Positions 28,137-36,996 of a stretch of DNA of 64,000 nucleotides are shown here, one piece after another. Origin of the DNA: Parashewanella spongiae (lineage in GTDB: Bacteria > Pseudomonadota > Gammaproteobacteria > Enterobacterales > Shewanellaceae). Location: the NCBI RefSeq assembly GCF_004358345.1, contig NZ_CP037952.1, positions 2,666,001 to 2,730,000 of the forward strand, in the 5' to 3' direction. The translations under genes were made by a program, and so were the position numbers. Below the pieces are notes generated by a model. It did not search any database, was not told the DNA's origin, and saw only the letters and a list, made by a program, of their open reading frames with translations. Within the stretch, counting starts at the first letter, position 1. Every line of letters begins with the position of its first letter.

Positions 28137-28360
28137 ATGATAGAGCTGACTGAGTATATGGCGTTGCGCTATTTCGCACGCTTACCTCCCTATCATGCCG
28201 AATCAGGTTCGCTTTCGCTGTGTACCTCTAACTTCCTATGGCTTCCTTCTGACCTTGCCGTTAGCCAACAACGCCCTTGCCATTCGGATTATCTTCCCCT
28301 CAGTCTGGGTGATACAGGCTTCTTTCTGCCTGTCGGGTTTGCCAGCTTCGCTGGGCAAAC

Positions 28361-28385
28361 AAAAAGGAGCCATTGGCTCCTTTTT
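28361..28385 (-). terminator. sodB transcription terminator
   Basis: Hairpin AAAAAGGAGCC/GGCTCCTTTTT just after the sodB stop, with a T-run on the minus strand. Group II intron 2 begins right behind it. Confidence 0.88.
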
Positions 28386-28401
28386 AATAGATTAAGTAAT
28401 A

Positions 28402-28986
28402 TTAACCCGCAAAATTCTGGTTCACGAAGTTCCAGTTAACTAATTGCCAGAAATTGTTCATATAGTCAGGGCGAACATTTCGATAATCGATGTAATAAGC
28501 GTGTTCCCACAAATCAACTGTCATCAAAGTTGTTACTGATTCATCTGTTAATGGTGTAGCAGCATTACTAGTGTTTACGATAGCTAGACTACCATCTGAT
28601 TTCTTGACTAACCAAGTCCAAGAACTACCAAAGTTATTGATAGCTGAATTAGTAAATTCAGTTTTAAAGTTCTCAAAAGAACCAAAACTTGCATTAATTG
28701 CATCAGCAATTGCGCCAGTTGGTTCACCACCTGCATTTGGTGCTAAACAGTTCCAGTAAAAGGTGTGGTTCCAAATTTGAGCCGCATTATTAAAAATTCC
28801 ACCTGATGAAGTTTTTACAATTTCTTCAAGTGATTTATTAGCAAGGTCAGTACCTTCAACAAGACCATTTAATTTCACAACATATGTGTTGTGATGCTTA
28901 CCATAATGATATTCAATTGTTTCTTGTGAAATGTGTGGTTCTAGTGCGTTCTTCGCATACGGTAGTGCTGGTAATTCAAAAGCCAT
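28402..28986 (-). CDS. sodB: Superoxide dismutase [Fe]
   Basis: Iron superoxide dismutase of 194 residues, converting superoxide to hydrogen peroxide and oxygen in the cytoplasm. The N-terminus MAFELPALPYAKNALEPHIS, HHNTYV (metal His), IWNHTFYWNCL and the DLWEHAYYIDYRN block with the remaining metal Asp and His are all present. The AAQIWNHTFYWNC and GGEPTG segments favour the iron type over manganese. Its terminator follows at once. Confidence 0.96.
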   Translation of the reverse strand: MAFELPALPYAKNALEPHISQETIEYHYGKHHNTYVVKLNGLVEGTDLANKSLEEIVKTSSGGIFNNAAQIWNHTFYWNCLAPNAGGEPTGAIADAINASFGSFENFKTEFTNSAINNFGSSWTWLVKKSDGSLAIVNTSNAATPLTDESVTTLMTVDLWEHAYYIDYRNVRPDYMNNFWQLVNWNFVNQNFAG

Positions 28987-29197
28987 TAGTATTATCTCCG
29001 TTGACTTGATTTATATTGCTCACGACACGTATTGTACTGATTAATTCCGTGATGTGAATCATTGTTTGTGTAATAAATTCAGTTGACTTTAAATTAATCT
29101 ACTCGCTACAAACCCATACTAATAATAGGTTTTTTATTCTGTTCCTAGCTGACGTACAATATGCACAACGCTAAGCCTTTTGTTACTAGGAAATACA

Positions 29198-29530
29198 ATG
29201 GAAACCATCGAAAAAATTAAGCAGCAGATATCAGAGAACCCGATTATTGTTTATATGAAAGGCTCACCAAAACTACCGAGCTGTGGTTTTTCATCTCAAG
29301 TTGCACAAATAATGATTAACTGTGGCGAGCAATTTGCTTTTGTCGATATTTTACAACATCCAGATATCAGAGCAGAGCTACCTAAATTCGCTAATTGGCC
29401 AACATTCCCACAATTATGGGTCGAAGGCGAGTTGATTGGAGGTTGTGACATCGTGGTAGATATGTTCCAAAAAGGTGAGTTACAGCCTTTAATCAAAGAA
29501 ACAGCTGATAAATTTCGCAGTGAAGATTAA
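29198..29530 (+). CDS. grxD: Monothiol glutaredoxin Grx4
   Basis: CGFS-type glutaredoxin of 110 residues that binds and transfers 2Fe-2S clusters, often with BolA. Cys29 in the CGFS motif and the WPTFPQLWVEGELIGGCDI region for glutathione binding are visible. The frame opens six codons earlier, but METIEKIKQQI at 29198 has an AGGA ribosome site. It is followed by a terminator at 29550-29574. Confidence 0.95.
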   Translation: METIEKIKQQISENPIIVYMKGSPKLPSCGFSSQVAQIMINCGEQFAFVDILQHPDIRAELPKFANWPTFPQLWVEGELIGGCDIVVDMFQKGELQPLIKETADKFRSED

Positions 29531-29549
29531 ATGATAATTCATTAATTTT

Positions 29550-29574
29550 AAGCCGTGGTTGTCGCGGCTTTTTT
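29550..29574 (+). terminator. grxD terminator
   Basis: Inverted repeat AAGCCG ... CGGCTT followed by six T, 20 bases after the grxD stop. Confidence 0.82.
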
Positions 29575-29721
29575 GTCTCTGAGCATTTCGTCTTTGGTGT
29601 TTCACACAATTGCAAAAATTTTAGCCGAGATAAAGGGTTATACCAATTACACAAATAGATAGTCAGCGAGAATCACTGTGTTAGAATTATCGTTACATTG
29701 TATTTTTTCAATTATATATCT

Positions 29722-30798
29722 ATGACTCTTAACACTAAAAAACTTATCTTACTGTTGTTTTGTTGTTTTTTGTTCAGCTCTTTCCATTCAAAAGCGGTAT
29801 TAGTTCAAAAGCTTAATGAAGCAAGTATTACAGTAAAGTCTAAGAGTAAAATAGATACAAATTCCGGAATTGCAAAAGCATTGGAACATGTCTTTATTAA
29901 GAATTCTGGATCGTTTTCTATCTTAAACAATGAGCAAATCAAAAGTTCGATAAAAAAACCTAGAAACTTAATGAACCAATTTTCGTTTGAAGAACGCAAT
30001 GGTGAATTAAAGCTAAATGTAGTTTTTGAAGAACAAAAAGTACTCGCTCTTTTACGAAGCGCAAAAGTCCCAGTTTGGGGCAAACAACGACCATCAACGC
30101 TTTTATGGACTGTGTTAGCCCATGATAGCAATGATTTTGAAATTATGAGTGAGACCACAGTAAACGAGCTTTCTCAATCTATAAATGTGGCAGCTAACGA
30201 ATATTCTGTACCAGTTTTATTTCCTATAATGGATTTTACGGAGAGTACATCTATCAGCGGAACCGACATTAAAGAGCTTTTTGTTGATAGGTTTTATGAA
30301 TTATCAGCCAGATACAATGCTGGATATTTTGCATTAGTATCAATTTCAGAGTCCGGTTCAATGTACAGTTATAGCCTTAATTTATATAACATCGATGAAC
30401 AAGGTTTCAATAAGGCTGAGATTATTAAATCTGGTAAAGCCAAAACATCACCTGAACTTTCGCAAGCATTGATTAACTCTCTTAGCGAATATTATTCAAA
30501 AAAGTTTGCCGTTATCACCGCCGATGATTCTGATATTGTTCACGTCACCTTTGAGGAAATATCAGATTTAAAAGGTTTGATTTCTTTAGAGAATTACCTT
30601 AAGGAATTTACGATTATTCAGTCACTTTATACTTCAGGTATTAACAATCGTTCTGTAACATTCAGAATTAAACTTTATGGTACAAAAGATGACTTATACC
30701 GCACATTAAAGTTGGACAAGAATATTGTTGAATCGCAATTTATTATTGATTCAAATAATGCCAATAACTCGATTAATTACCGCTGGCAAGTGCAATGA
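29722..30798 (+). CDS. DUF2066 family exported protein
   Basis: Protein of 358 residues with a signal peptide (MTLNTKKLILLLFCCFLFSS, cleavage after about residue 25) and no recognised catalytic motif. It matches the DUF2066 family, found beside hda in Shewanella and relatives; function unknown, probably periplasmic. The frame also opens at a TTG at 29698, but the ATG at 29722 begins the clear signal peptide. It is followed by hda after 65 bases in the same direction. Confidence 0.75.
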   Translation: MTLNTKKLILLLFCCFLFSSFHSKAVLVQKLNEASITVKSKSKIDTNSGIAKALEHVFIKNSGSFSILNNEQIKSSIKKPRNLMNQFSFEERNGELKLNVVFEEQKVLALLRSAKVPVWGKQRPSTLLWTVLAHDSNDFEIMSETTVNELSQSINVAANEYSVPVLFPIMDFTESTSISGTDIKELFVDRFYELSARYNAGYFALVSISESGSMYSYSLNLYNIDEQGFNKAEIIKSGKAKTSPELSQALINSLSEYYSKKFAVITADDSDIVHVTFEEISDLKGLISLENYLKEFTIIQSLYTSGINNRSVTFRIKLYGTKDDLYRTLKLDKNIVESQFIIDSNNANNSINYRWQVQ

Positions 30799-30863
30799 GC
30801 CGATAGCTTTTAATGTACTGCATGTTACAATGTTTATGATTTTTTTATGTCGGGACTAATTGA

Positions 30864-31574
30864 GTGACAAGAAGCTCACCATTGCAACTTTCATTACCAG
30901 TTTATTTACCTGATGATGAAACCTTTAATAGTTATTACCCTGCAACGGGTAATGATGAATTGATACAAGAATTACAGTTGCAAGCACAAGGCGATAAAAA
31001 TTCATCTATTTATCTTTGGGGTCCAATAAAATCAGGTAGAACACACTTATTACACGCATCTTGCGCACATGCTAAAGAATTGGGAAGAACTAATTTCTAT
31101 ATTCCTTTAGCTATTTTCCCAAGTATATCTCCAGCACTATTCGAAGGTTTAGAGTCAATTGATTTAATTTGTATCGATGATATCGATGCAATAGCGGGTA
31201 ATCCAATATGGGAAGAAGCTGTTTTTGATTTATTTAATAGAATAGCCGACTCCCAAACGTCAAGTCTAATTGTCAGCGCCAGCAAACCAGCCACTGAAGC
31301 TGGATTTTTATTACCAGATTTAGTCTCACGTATGCAATGGAGATTGAACTATCAGCTACAACCAATGGCTGATGATGAAAAGCTTGCAGCACTTCAACGT
31401 CGCGCAGCCATGCGAGGTTTACAATTACCTGAAGATGTTGGCCGCTTTTTACTTAGCCGACTCCAGCGAGATTTAAGAACTCTATTTGATGTTCTGGATA
31501 AATTAGACAAAGCATCCCTTGTTCATCAGCGTAAACTGACGATTCCTTTTATTAAAGAAATGCTGCATTTGTAA
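30864..31574 (+). CDS. hda: DnaA inactivator Hda
   Basis: AAA+ protein of 236 residues that, with the DNA-loaded sliding clamp, stimulates ATP hydrolysis on DnaA and so limits initiation. Visible are the clamp-binding N-terminus QLSLPVYLPDDETF, the Walker A form GPIKSGRTHLLHA, Walker B LICIDDIDAI, and the sensor II region LSRLQRDLRTLFDVLDKLD. GTG start at 30864. An IS4-type element begins 12 bases after the stop. Confidence 0.94.
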   Translation: MTRSSPLQLSLPVYLPDDETFNSYYPATGNDELIQELQLQAQGDKNSSIYLWGPIKSGRTHLLHASCAHAKELGRTNFYIPLAIFPSISPALFEGLESIDLICIDDIDAIAGNPIWEEAVFDLFNRIADSQTSSLIVSASKPATEAGFLLPDLVSRMQWRLNYQLQPMADDEKLAALQRRAAMRGLQLPEDVGRFLLSRLQRDLRTLFDVLDKLDKASLVHQRKLTIPFIKEMLHL

Positions 31575-31585
31575 CTCGTTACCCT

Positions 31586-33352
31586 AGGGGCTGTTGATCT
31601 TTCGTGATTGTTTTTGCAGCGATAAATTGGTTATTTTATGTAAGGCACAGTTTGTGAGGTTTGGTTATTCCAAATAAGAAAACGATAACGCAGCAGAAAT
31701 GACCAATTTACGCTGTCTTCGATGCTTTTGAGCATTCACCTGACTCTTCTACACAAATCTTAACTTAATTGAACTTATTTGAATATCGTTGATCTGATCT
31801 GGAAATACTCCAAGTCAAGCAGTAAAAACATGTCAATTTTTAACCCTGAACAATAGTCAAAAAATCATTTTCAAAAAGCCAATACTGGCGATTCTAGAAG
31901 AACAAAACGTCTGGTAGAACCGTATCCGATATGGCTCGTTGTAGTGGCAAGTCAATCGCTCTATCATGCCAAGGGAATGAAGCAAAGCAAGAGGAAGCAT
32001 ATAGATTGATGCGTAATAATTCTGTTGCACCAGAAGTAATCCGCTGTTCTGGGTTTGATCACACTGCCGAGCAAGCTCAATCATACTTAGAAATCTTAGC
32101 GATAGATGACACCACTTCACTCAGCTATAAACACCAAGTCGCCTCCGAATTAGGGAAGTTAGGCCGTGTAAAAGATAAAGCCCGTGGATGGTGGGTTCAC
32201 TCAACACTTTTATTAGATGGATTTACCACTAAAACGATTGGGTTGATTCATCAAGACTGGTGGCGTCGTCATGATAATCCTGAAGATGCAGATGAAAAGG
32301 AAAGTGGTAAATGGGCTGATGCTTCACATTTTTGCCGTCAACGTTTAGGTGACACCATGTCACGGGTGATTTCGGTTTGCGATAGAGAAGCGGATATTCA
32401 AAGCTACCTACAAGACAAACAAGCACATAATGAGCGATTTGTTGTGCGAGCCAAGCACAATAGAAAAATCCTTGAATCAGAGCTACCGTTGTTTGAATAC
32501 CTAGAATCGCAACCAGAGCTAGGTGCATACACAATTGATATTCCACAAAAAGGAATGAAAGACAGTAAAGGCAAACCTGTTAACAGAAAGGCCCGAAAAG
32601 CCAAATTAACGGTAAAAGTCGCAACGGTTACTCTGAAGTCAAAAGATGAAATGCAGCCAATTAATGTGGTTTATACTCAAGAGATAACCTCAAAGAAAGA
32701 CGTGGAGCCTTTACGTTGGGTGCTGCTGACAACAGAGCCAATAGAAACCTTATCAGAAGCTTTACATATCATTGATATTTATACGGCAAGATGGAGAGTG
32801 GAAGACTTCCATAAAGCTTGGAAAACTGGGGCAGGTGCAGAACGACAAAGAATGGCGGAGCCGAGTAATTTAGAAAGAGCCGTCTCAATTTGTGCATTTA
32901 TTGGCGTACGGTTATTGCAGCTAAGAGAAGCAATAACCATCCCCTATTACTTACGAAAAAAAGGGTTAGCCGAAGCGGCGAATGAACTTGAAAATCAGAG
33001 TTGTGAAACCGTATTCGATGAAGATGAATGGAAGCTATTAATGAAGGTGAAAAAGCCGAGAGGTTGGAATGGAAAAGATGTACCGAGTTTGATATGGGTT
33101 TATCAATCATTAGCTAAGTTGGGTGGGTTTACCGATACCAAGCGAACAGGAATTGCTGGCTGGGAAACGATATGGGAAGGTTGGGATACGCTTCAATCTT
33201 ATGTTGTGGGATACCGAGTAGCGAAAGAAATGTTAGCTGATGGTGAGATGCTTTGAGATCTGATCAAGAGACAGGAGCATTCACTGCTCACGCCTTAAAC
33301 AGATAAACGCCCAAATAGCACAATATTTAATCCTTAAAGATCAACAGACCCT
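31586..33352 (+). mobile_element. IS4-family insertion sequence (~1767 bp)
   Basis: Inverted ends AGGGGCTGTTGATCTTTC (left) and the complement of AGGGTCTGTTGATCTTTA (right) flank one transposase gene. No clear target duplication is visible, suggesting age or rearrangement. A transposase-free derivative with the same ends lies at 19226-19520. The left arm contains a small hairpin TTTGG/CCAAA that is the empty form of the site holding module copy a. Confidence 0.85.
31931..33256 (+). CDS. IS4-family (Tn5-like) transposase, N-terminus apparently frameshifted
   Basis: DDE transposase of 441 residues. The first catalytic Asp lies in AIDDTTSLSYKH, the second in CDREADI, and the YREK signature in YTARWRVEDFHKAWKTGAG. 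The usual N-terminal DNA-binding segment appears upstream in another frame (ANTGDSRRTKRLVE, 31880-31921). An 11-base excess lies between it and MARCSGKS, so the full-length protein is probably not made unless by frameshifting. The start at 31931 is the first in-frame ATG. Confidence 0.85.
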   Translation: MARCSGKSIALSCQGNEAKQEEAYRLMRNNSVAPEVIRCSGFDHTAEQAQSYLEILAIDDTTSLSYKHQVASELGKLGRVKDKARGWWVHSTLLLDGFTTKTIGLIHQDWWRRHDNPEDADEKESGKWADASHFCRQRLGDTMSRVISVCDREADIQSYLQDKQAHNERFVVRAKHNRKILESELPLFEYLESQPELGAYTIDIPQKGMKDSKGKPVNRKARKAKLTVKVATVTLKSKDEMQPINVVYTQEITSKKDVEPLRWVLLTTEPIETLSEALHIIDIYTARWRVEDFHKAWKTGAGAERQRMAEPSNLERAVSICAFIGVRLLQLREAITIPYYLRKKGLAEAANELENQSCETVFDEDEWKLLMKVKKPRGWNGKDVPSLIWVYQSLAKLGGFTDTKRTGIAGWETIWEGWDTLQSYVVGYRVAKEMLADGEML

Positions 33353-33370
33353 AGTATTTTAATTAATCAT

Positions 33371-33404
33371 TTAGAGTTTAATTCCTCGTTCCTGAGGGCG
33401 AACT
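33371..33404. repeat. REP-like hairpin, copy 4
   Basis: AATTCCTCGTTCCTGAGGGCG-type hairpin, diverged from the other copies, between the IS4 end and a MITE fragment. Confidence 0.55.
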
Positions 33405-33406
33405 AA

Positions 33407-33489
33407 TACCAATTACAGTAATTAAATGCTCAACTCAGAGCTATGTATGCGCACAAAGAACAAACGAAATTGGTGAAAACATAGTTATT
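33407..33489. repeat. MITE family 2, left-end fragment
   Basis: Starts TACCAATTACAGTAATTA and matches the left 83 bases of copy 1, then stops exactly where the 31-bp module begins (33490). The remaining part of 33257-33687 has no gene. Confidence 0.8.
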
Positions 33490-33520
33490 ACCGACATACA
33501 AAACTGTCGTTACTTCGTTT
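33490..33520 (-). repeat. 31-bp module, copy d
   Basis: Plus strand reads ACCGACATACAAAACTGTCG and then TTACTTCGTTT, the exact complement of copies a-c. It interrupts a MITE family 2 fragment after ACATAGTT. Confidence 0.8.
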
Positions 33521-33687
33521 CGTGCCTTAGCATGAGAGTCGATAACGTTAAACTGTACTGGGTGATTCATTTTTCATTGATTTTACAAATTAATGCGTCA
33601 ATTTTACGCAGTAAACTAATTATTACTTGTTTAAAACATAAAGTTCGCATAAATTGAAACAACTGTTTAAATTTTTGAGCTTCTCCG

Positions 33688-35403
33688 ATGAATTATTCTG
33701 CTCCGTTGTCTGACATGAAGTTTCTGTTAAAAAATGTATTCCATGCTGATAACGTGTGGCCTAATTTCCCCTATGTTAATGAAAATCTGGACATAGATAT
33801 TGCATTTACGATCCTCGATGAAGCTTCAAAATTTAGTTCAGATGTAATATTTCCTCTAAACCGAAATGCAGATGAACAAGGTGTCACTTTCTCTTTTGGA
33901 AATGTTAAAACTCCCGATGGTTTTACAGAGTGTTATCAATCATTCAGCGAAGCAGGGTGGGGGGGATTATGTGGAAACCCAGATTTCGAAGGTACTGGAA
34001 TGCCTAAAATGTTAGGTGTTCTTGTCGATGAAATGAATTATAGCGCATCTAATGCATTTACTTTATATAGCTCGCTTACCGCTGGAGCAGCTTTATGTAT
34101 TGATTCACATGCTTCAGAAAACCTTAAGAAAACTTATTTACCCAAGCTATATAGTGGCGAATGGTCTGCAGCGATGGCTATGACCGAAGCTCATGCAGGA
34201 TCAGATCTTAATAATATTAGAACGAAGGCTGTTCAGGTAAGTGATGATCAATACAAGATAACGGGTACCAAGATTTTTATTACAGCAGGGGATCACGATT
34301 TAACAAGTAATATTATTCATTTAGTGCTTGCCAAAGTGCAAAACGATTCACGTATTTCCTTATTTTTGGTTCCAAAGTTTTTAGAAGACAATAATTTTAA
34401 TCATGTATCAGCAAGTTCTATTGAGCATAAAATGGGCCTGAATGGCTCAGCTACTTGTGTAATGAATTATGATGAGTCATTGGGACACCTTATTGGTGAG
34501 CAAGGAAAAGGTTTATCTTGCATGTTCACTATGATGAATTACGAGCGTCTTGCAATTGGTATACAAGGCTTAGCTAATTCAGAAGCAGCTTATCAATTAG
34601 CAGTTAATTACGCAAAAGATAGAATCCAAGGGACAGAACCTAAATTAAAATTACCTTGTAATATCATAGATCATGGTGATGTTAGGCGAATGTTATTAAC
34701 AATCAGAGCGTTAACTGAAGCAGGCAGAGCGCTTTCTGTTTACACAGGCATGCAACTTGATTTAGCGAAATATGGCGGTGATAGTCAACAAAAAATAGCT
34801 AATTTTTCTCAACTATTAACACCAGTAACCAAATCATTTTTCACTGACCGAGGTTTAGAATGTGCAGTTATGGCTCAACAAGTATTTGGTGGACATGGGT
34901 ATATAAGAGAATCTGGAATAGAGCAAATAGTCAGAGACACTCGGATTGCACAGATTTATGAAGGTACGAACGGCATTCAAGCTATCGATTTTTTATCTCG
35001 AAAAGTTGTGCTAGATAAGCAAGTTGTATTGCAACAATTTGTAGAAGATATCAATTTTAATTTGGCAAATTTTAAATTTGTGAATCAAAAAAAGTGTGAT
35101 TTAGTGAAGGCAAATTTTCAAAAATTGATTAATTTTGCAAGCACCATTAACCATAAAGTAAATCCATCATTACTGAATTCTTGTGCTGTCAATTACCTTG
35201 ACGCATTTGGCTACAATATATATGGATATTTTTGGTTACTGATGGTTGAGAAGTCACATCAATCAAAACATCATTTATTTGAAAGTAAACAATATTTATG
35301 TGACTTCTTTTTTGATCAACTGATGCCAAATGTAGGCCTACATCTTAATCGACTTAAATCATGCGATGATTCAATTATGGCTATGCCTAAAGAGATTTTT
35401 TAA
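33688..35403 (+). CDS. Acyl-CoA dehydrogenase
   Basis: FAD-dependent enzyme of 571 residues oxidising acyl-CoA to enoyl-CoA, larger than the classic form because of a C-terminal extension (about 430-571). The active-site region MAMTEAHAGSDL, the FAD-binding FITAGDHDLTSN segment, MNYERLAIGIQG and the QVFGGHGYIRESG block with YEGTNGIQA are present. It could act in fatty-acid or amino-acid breakdown; the substrate is unknown. Its stop overlaps the convergent dacB end by 17 bases. ATG at 33688. Confidence 0.9.
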   Translation: MNYSAPLSDMKFLLKNVFHADNVWPNFPYVNENLDIDIAFTILDEASKFSSDVIFPLNRNADEQGVTFSFGNVKTPDGFTECYQSFSEAGWGGLCGNPDFEGTGMPKMLGVLVDEMNYSASNAFTLYSSLTAGAALCIDSHASENLKKTYLPKLYSGEWSAAMAMTEAHAGSDLNNIRTKAVQVSDDQYKITGTKIFITAGDHDLTSNIIHLVLAKVQNDSRISLFLVPKFLEDNNFNHVSASSIEHKMGLNGSATCVMNYDESLGHLIGEQGKGLSCMFTMMNYERLAIGIQGLANSEAAYQLAVNYAKDRIQGTEPKLKLPCNIIDHGDVRRMLLTIRALTEAGRALSVYTGMQLDLAKYGGDSQQKIANFSQLLTPVTKSFFTDRGLECAVMAQQVFGGHGYIRESGIEQIVRDTRIAQIYEGTNGIQAIDFLSRKVVLDKQVVLQQFVEDINFNLANFKFVNQKKCDLVKANFQKLINFASTINHKVNPSLLNSCAVNYLDAFGYNIYGYFWLLMVEKSHQSKHHLFESKQYLCDFFFDQLMPNVGLHLNRLKSCDDSIMAMPKEIF

Positions 35404-36850
35404 TATTTGTTTTTTCTGTCTGCTCTTTTATGTGTTGAATTACTGCTTTTAGAAATTGGGCGCTAAATGAAGATTTACTGTTTGTTTTTACTAAAGGACT
35501 TAGTCCATTTTCGATAATCACAAATGCAAGGGGTGGTTTATGTGGTAATAAAATATATCCAGCAAGACCTTGAACCCCTTGCATACTTCCTGTCTTTGCC
35601 TTTACTACAGATCTATATGGATCATGGTTAAATGGATATTTAAACTCAAGTGTTCCACTTTTGCCCGCAATTGGGAATGAGCCTAGTAAACTTTGGGTTT
35701 CTGGATTCTGATAGATAAGTTTCAATGATTGCATTATTTGCTCAGCATTCACTAAATTGTATCTTGATAATCCAGAGCCATCTGCTAGTTTTGCAGAAAA
35801 TAGATCTCCTCCAAGTTGATTAAAAACTTTCTTTATTGCCGTTGTACCATTATTAAAGTCACCACGAGCATTGAAAACGTCTTGGCCTAATTTTTTAGTT
35901 AAGCTATCTGCAATTAAATTGTCTGACTCTAAAATCATTTTATCAAGTAAGTTTTGAAGTTTTGGGGACTTATGCAATGCTAATATTGTTGGTAAGTGCG
36001 GTGTTGTTTTTAGTAAATGAGTATTGCCTTGAATAACCTTTCCCTCAAGGCGTATTCCAGAAGTTTGCAGTATTTTATGAACATAATCTTTGACAAATAA
36101 TTGTGGATCTTCAATTGCAAATTCCAATCTTTTAGTTTTTTTACTGTAAAAACAACCTGTTATTCTGTATTTATTAACACTAACACTTTCAATTTCCATT
36201 CTGCAATCTGGTTGAAGCTTTTTTGGGTCGTAATAAATATCACTTATTATTTCCAATGGTGAATACTCAGGAAAAGTAATAACTCCTTTATTGGATTTAT
36301 CATGACTTAATTTTGCTAATACGCAATTCTCATTAATAATAAAACCTGAAACTGGAGCAGCATAACAAATTGATAAATCATCCCATGCCCACCCAGGAGC
36401 ATGTTTCACCCGCGTCATAGGTGCTTCTAATTTAATATTTCCTTCTATACTATTAATTCCTCTATCGAGCAATTGATAGAAAAGGTCTTCTAACTCTTCA
36501 GATGTAAAACTAGGATCTCCACTGAACCTTAAAGTTACATCGCCTTTAATTTTACCATTTTTGATTTCAGAGTTTGTTTCTAGAGTAGTGTCAAATTGAT
36601 AGTCCGTACCAAAATGTTTTACAGCGGTAACTGCAATAAACAGTTTTTGTGTGCTTGCTGGAAGCATTAATTGTTTAGAGTTAATATTAATTACAGGCGT
36701 ATTATCTAATAAATTCCAAACACTCACTCCAACTTGTGACTCAACAGGTATCAGTGGTTCTACAATTTTATTAAGGTCTTGCGCTAATGATAAAGTTTGA
36801 AATGAAAATATAAAAAATATAAAACCGAACTTTAAGAGAGAAAAATTCAT
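35387..36850 (-). CDS. dacB: D-alanyl-D-alanine carboxypeptidase/endopeptidase, PBP4 (DacB)
   Basis: Periplasmic S13 penicillin-binding protein that trims and cuts peptidoglycan cross-links. Signal peptide at residues 1-23 (MNFSLLKFGFIFFIFSFQ). The SXXK motif is Ser66-Thr-Gln-Lys69, the SXN-type motif lies in DGSGLSRYN, and KTG in AKTGSMQGVQGLAGY. It has 487 residues from ATG at 36848-36850; the frame also opens nine codons earlier. It overlaps the acyl-CoA dehydrogenase convergently. A tyrosine recombinase lies just upstream. Confidence 0.92.
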   Translation of the reverse strand: MNFSLLKFGFIFFIFSFQTLSLAQDLNKIVEPLIPVESQVGVSVWNLLDNTPVININSKQLMLPASTQKLFIAVTAVKHFGTDYQFDTTLETNSEIKNGKIKGDVTLRFSGDPSFTSEELEDLFYQLLDRGINSIEGNIKLEAPMTRVKHAPGWAWDDLSICYAAPVSGFIINENCVLAKLSHDKSNKGVITFPEYSPLEIISDIYYDPKKLQPDCRMEIESVSVNKYRITGCFYSKKTKRLEFAIEDPQLFVKDYVHKILQTSGIRLEGKVIQGNTHLLKTTPHLPTILALHKSPKLQNLLDKMILESDNLIADSLTKKLGQDVFNARGDFNNGTTAIKKVFNQLGGDLFSAKLADGSGLSRYNLVNAEQIMQSLKLIYQNPETQSLLGSFPIAGKSGTLEFKYPFNHDPYRSVVKAKTGSMQGVQGLAGYILLPHKPPLAFVIIENGLSPLVKTNSKSSFSAQFLKAVIQHIKEQTEKTNIKKSL

Positions 36851-36996
36851 AACGCTCACCATAAATTGAAAACACAATGATTATGATGCTTGATTCAACA
36901 AATTCAAAGATATCTGAGAAATCATTAGCATTCTATGCAGCTTCGATACAAGTCTAGTTTGAATTATAGGATTATCGATTAATTTTACTTAAACCA

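Larger units (their letters stand above)
25800..28360 (-). mobile_element. Group II intron 2 (degraded and doubly interrupted), approximate limits
   Basis: Minus-strand retroelement. It has intron RNA of domain I style at 27354-27873 and 28137-28360 (with segments such as GAAAGCGAACCTGATTCGGC), an RT gene at 25920-27352, and domain V at 25871-25901. A 263-bp MITE sits in domain I and a 165-bp MITE in the RT gene. The apparent 5' end follows directly after the sodB terminator, the insertion preference known for group IIC introns; the exact ends are inferred. Confidence 0.75.

Noticed and set aside
27639-28439. Several plus-strand frames of 66-100 residues
   Set aside because: They lie in group II intron RNA and MITE sequence on the opposite strand and match no protein pattern.
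33257-33687. tRNA or small RNA gene in the gap
   Set aside because: No cloverleaf or conserved tRNA arms seen; the sequence is explained by IS end, REP hairpin, MITE fragment and module.
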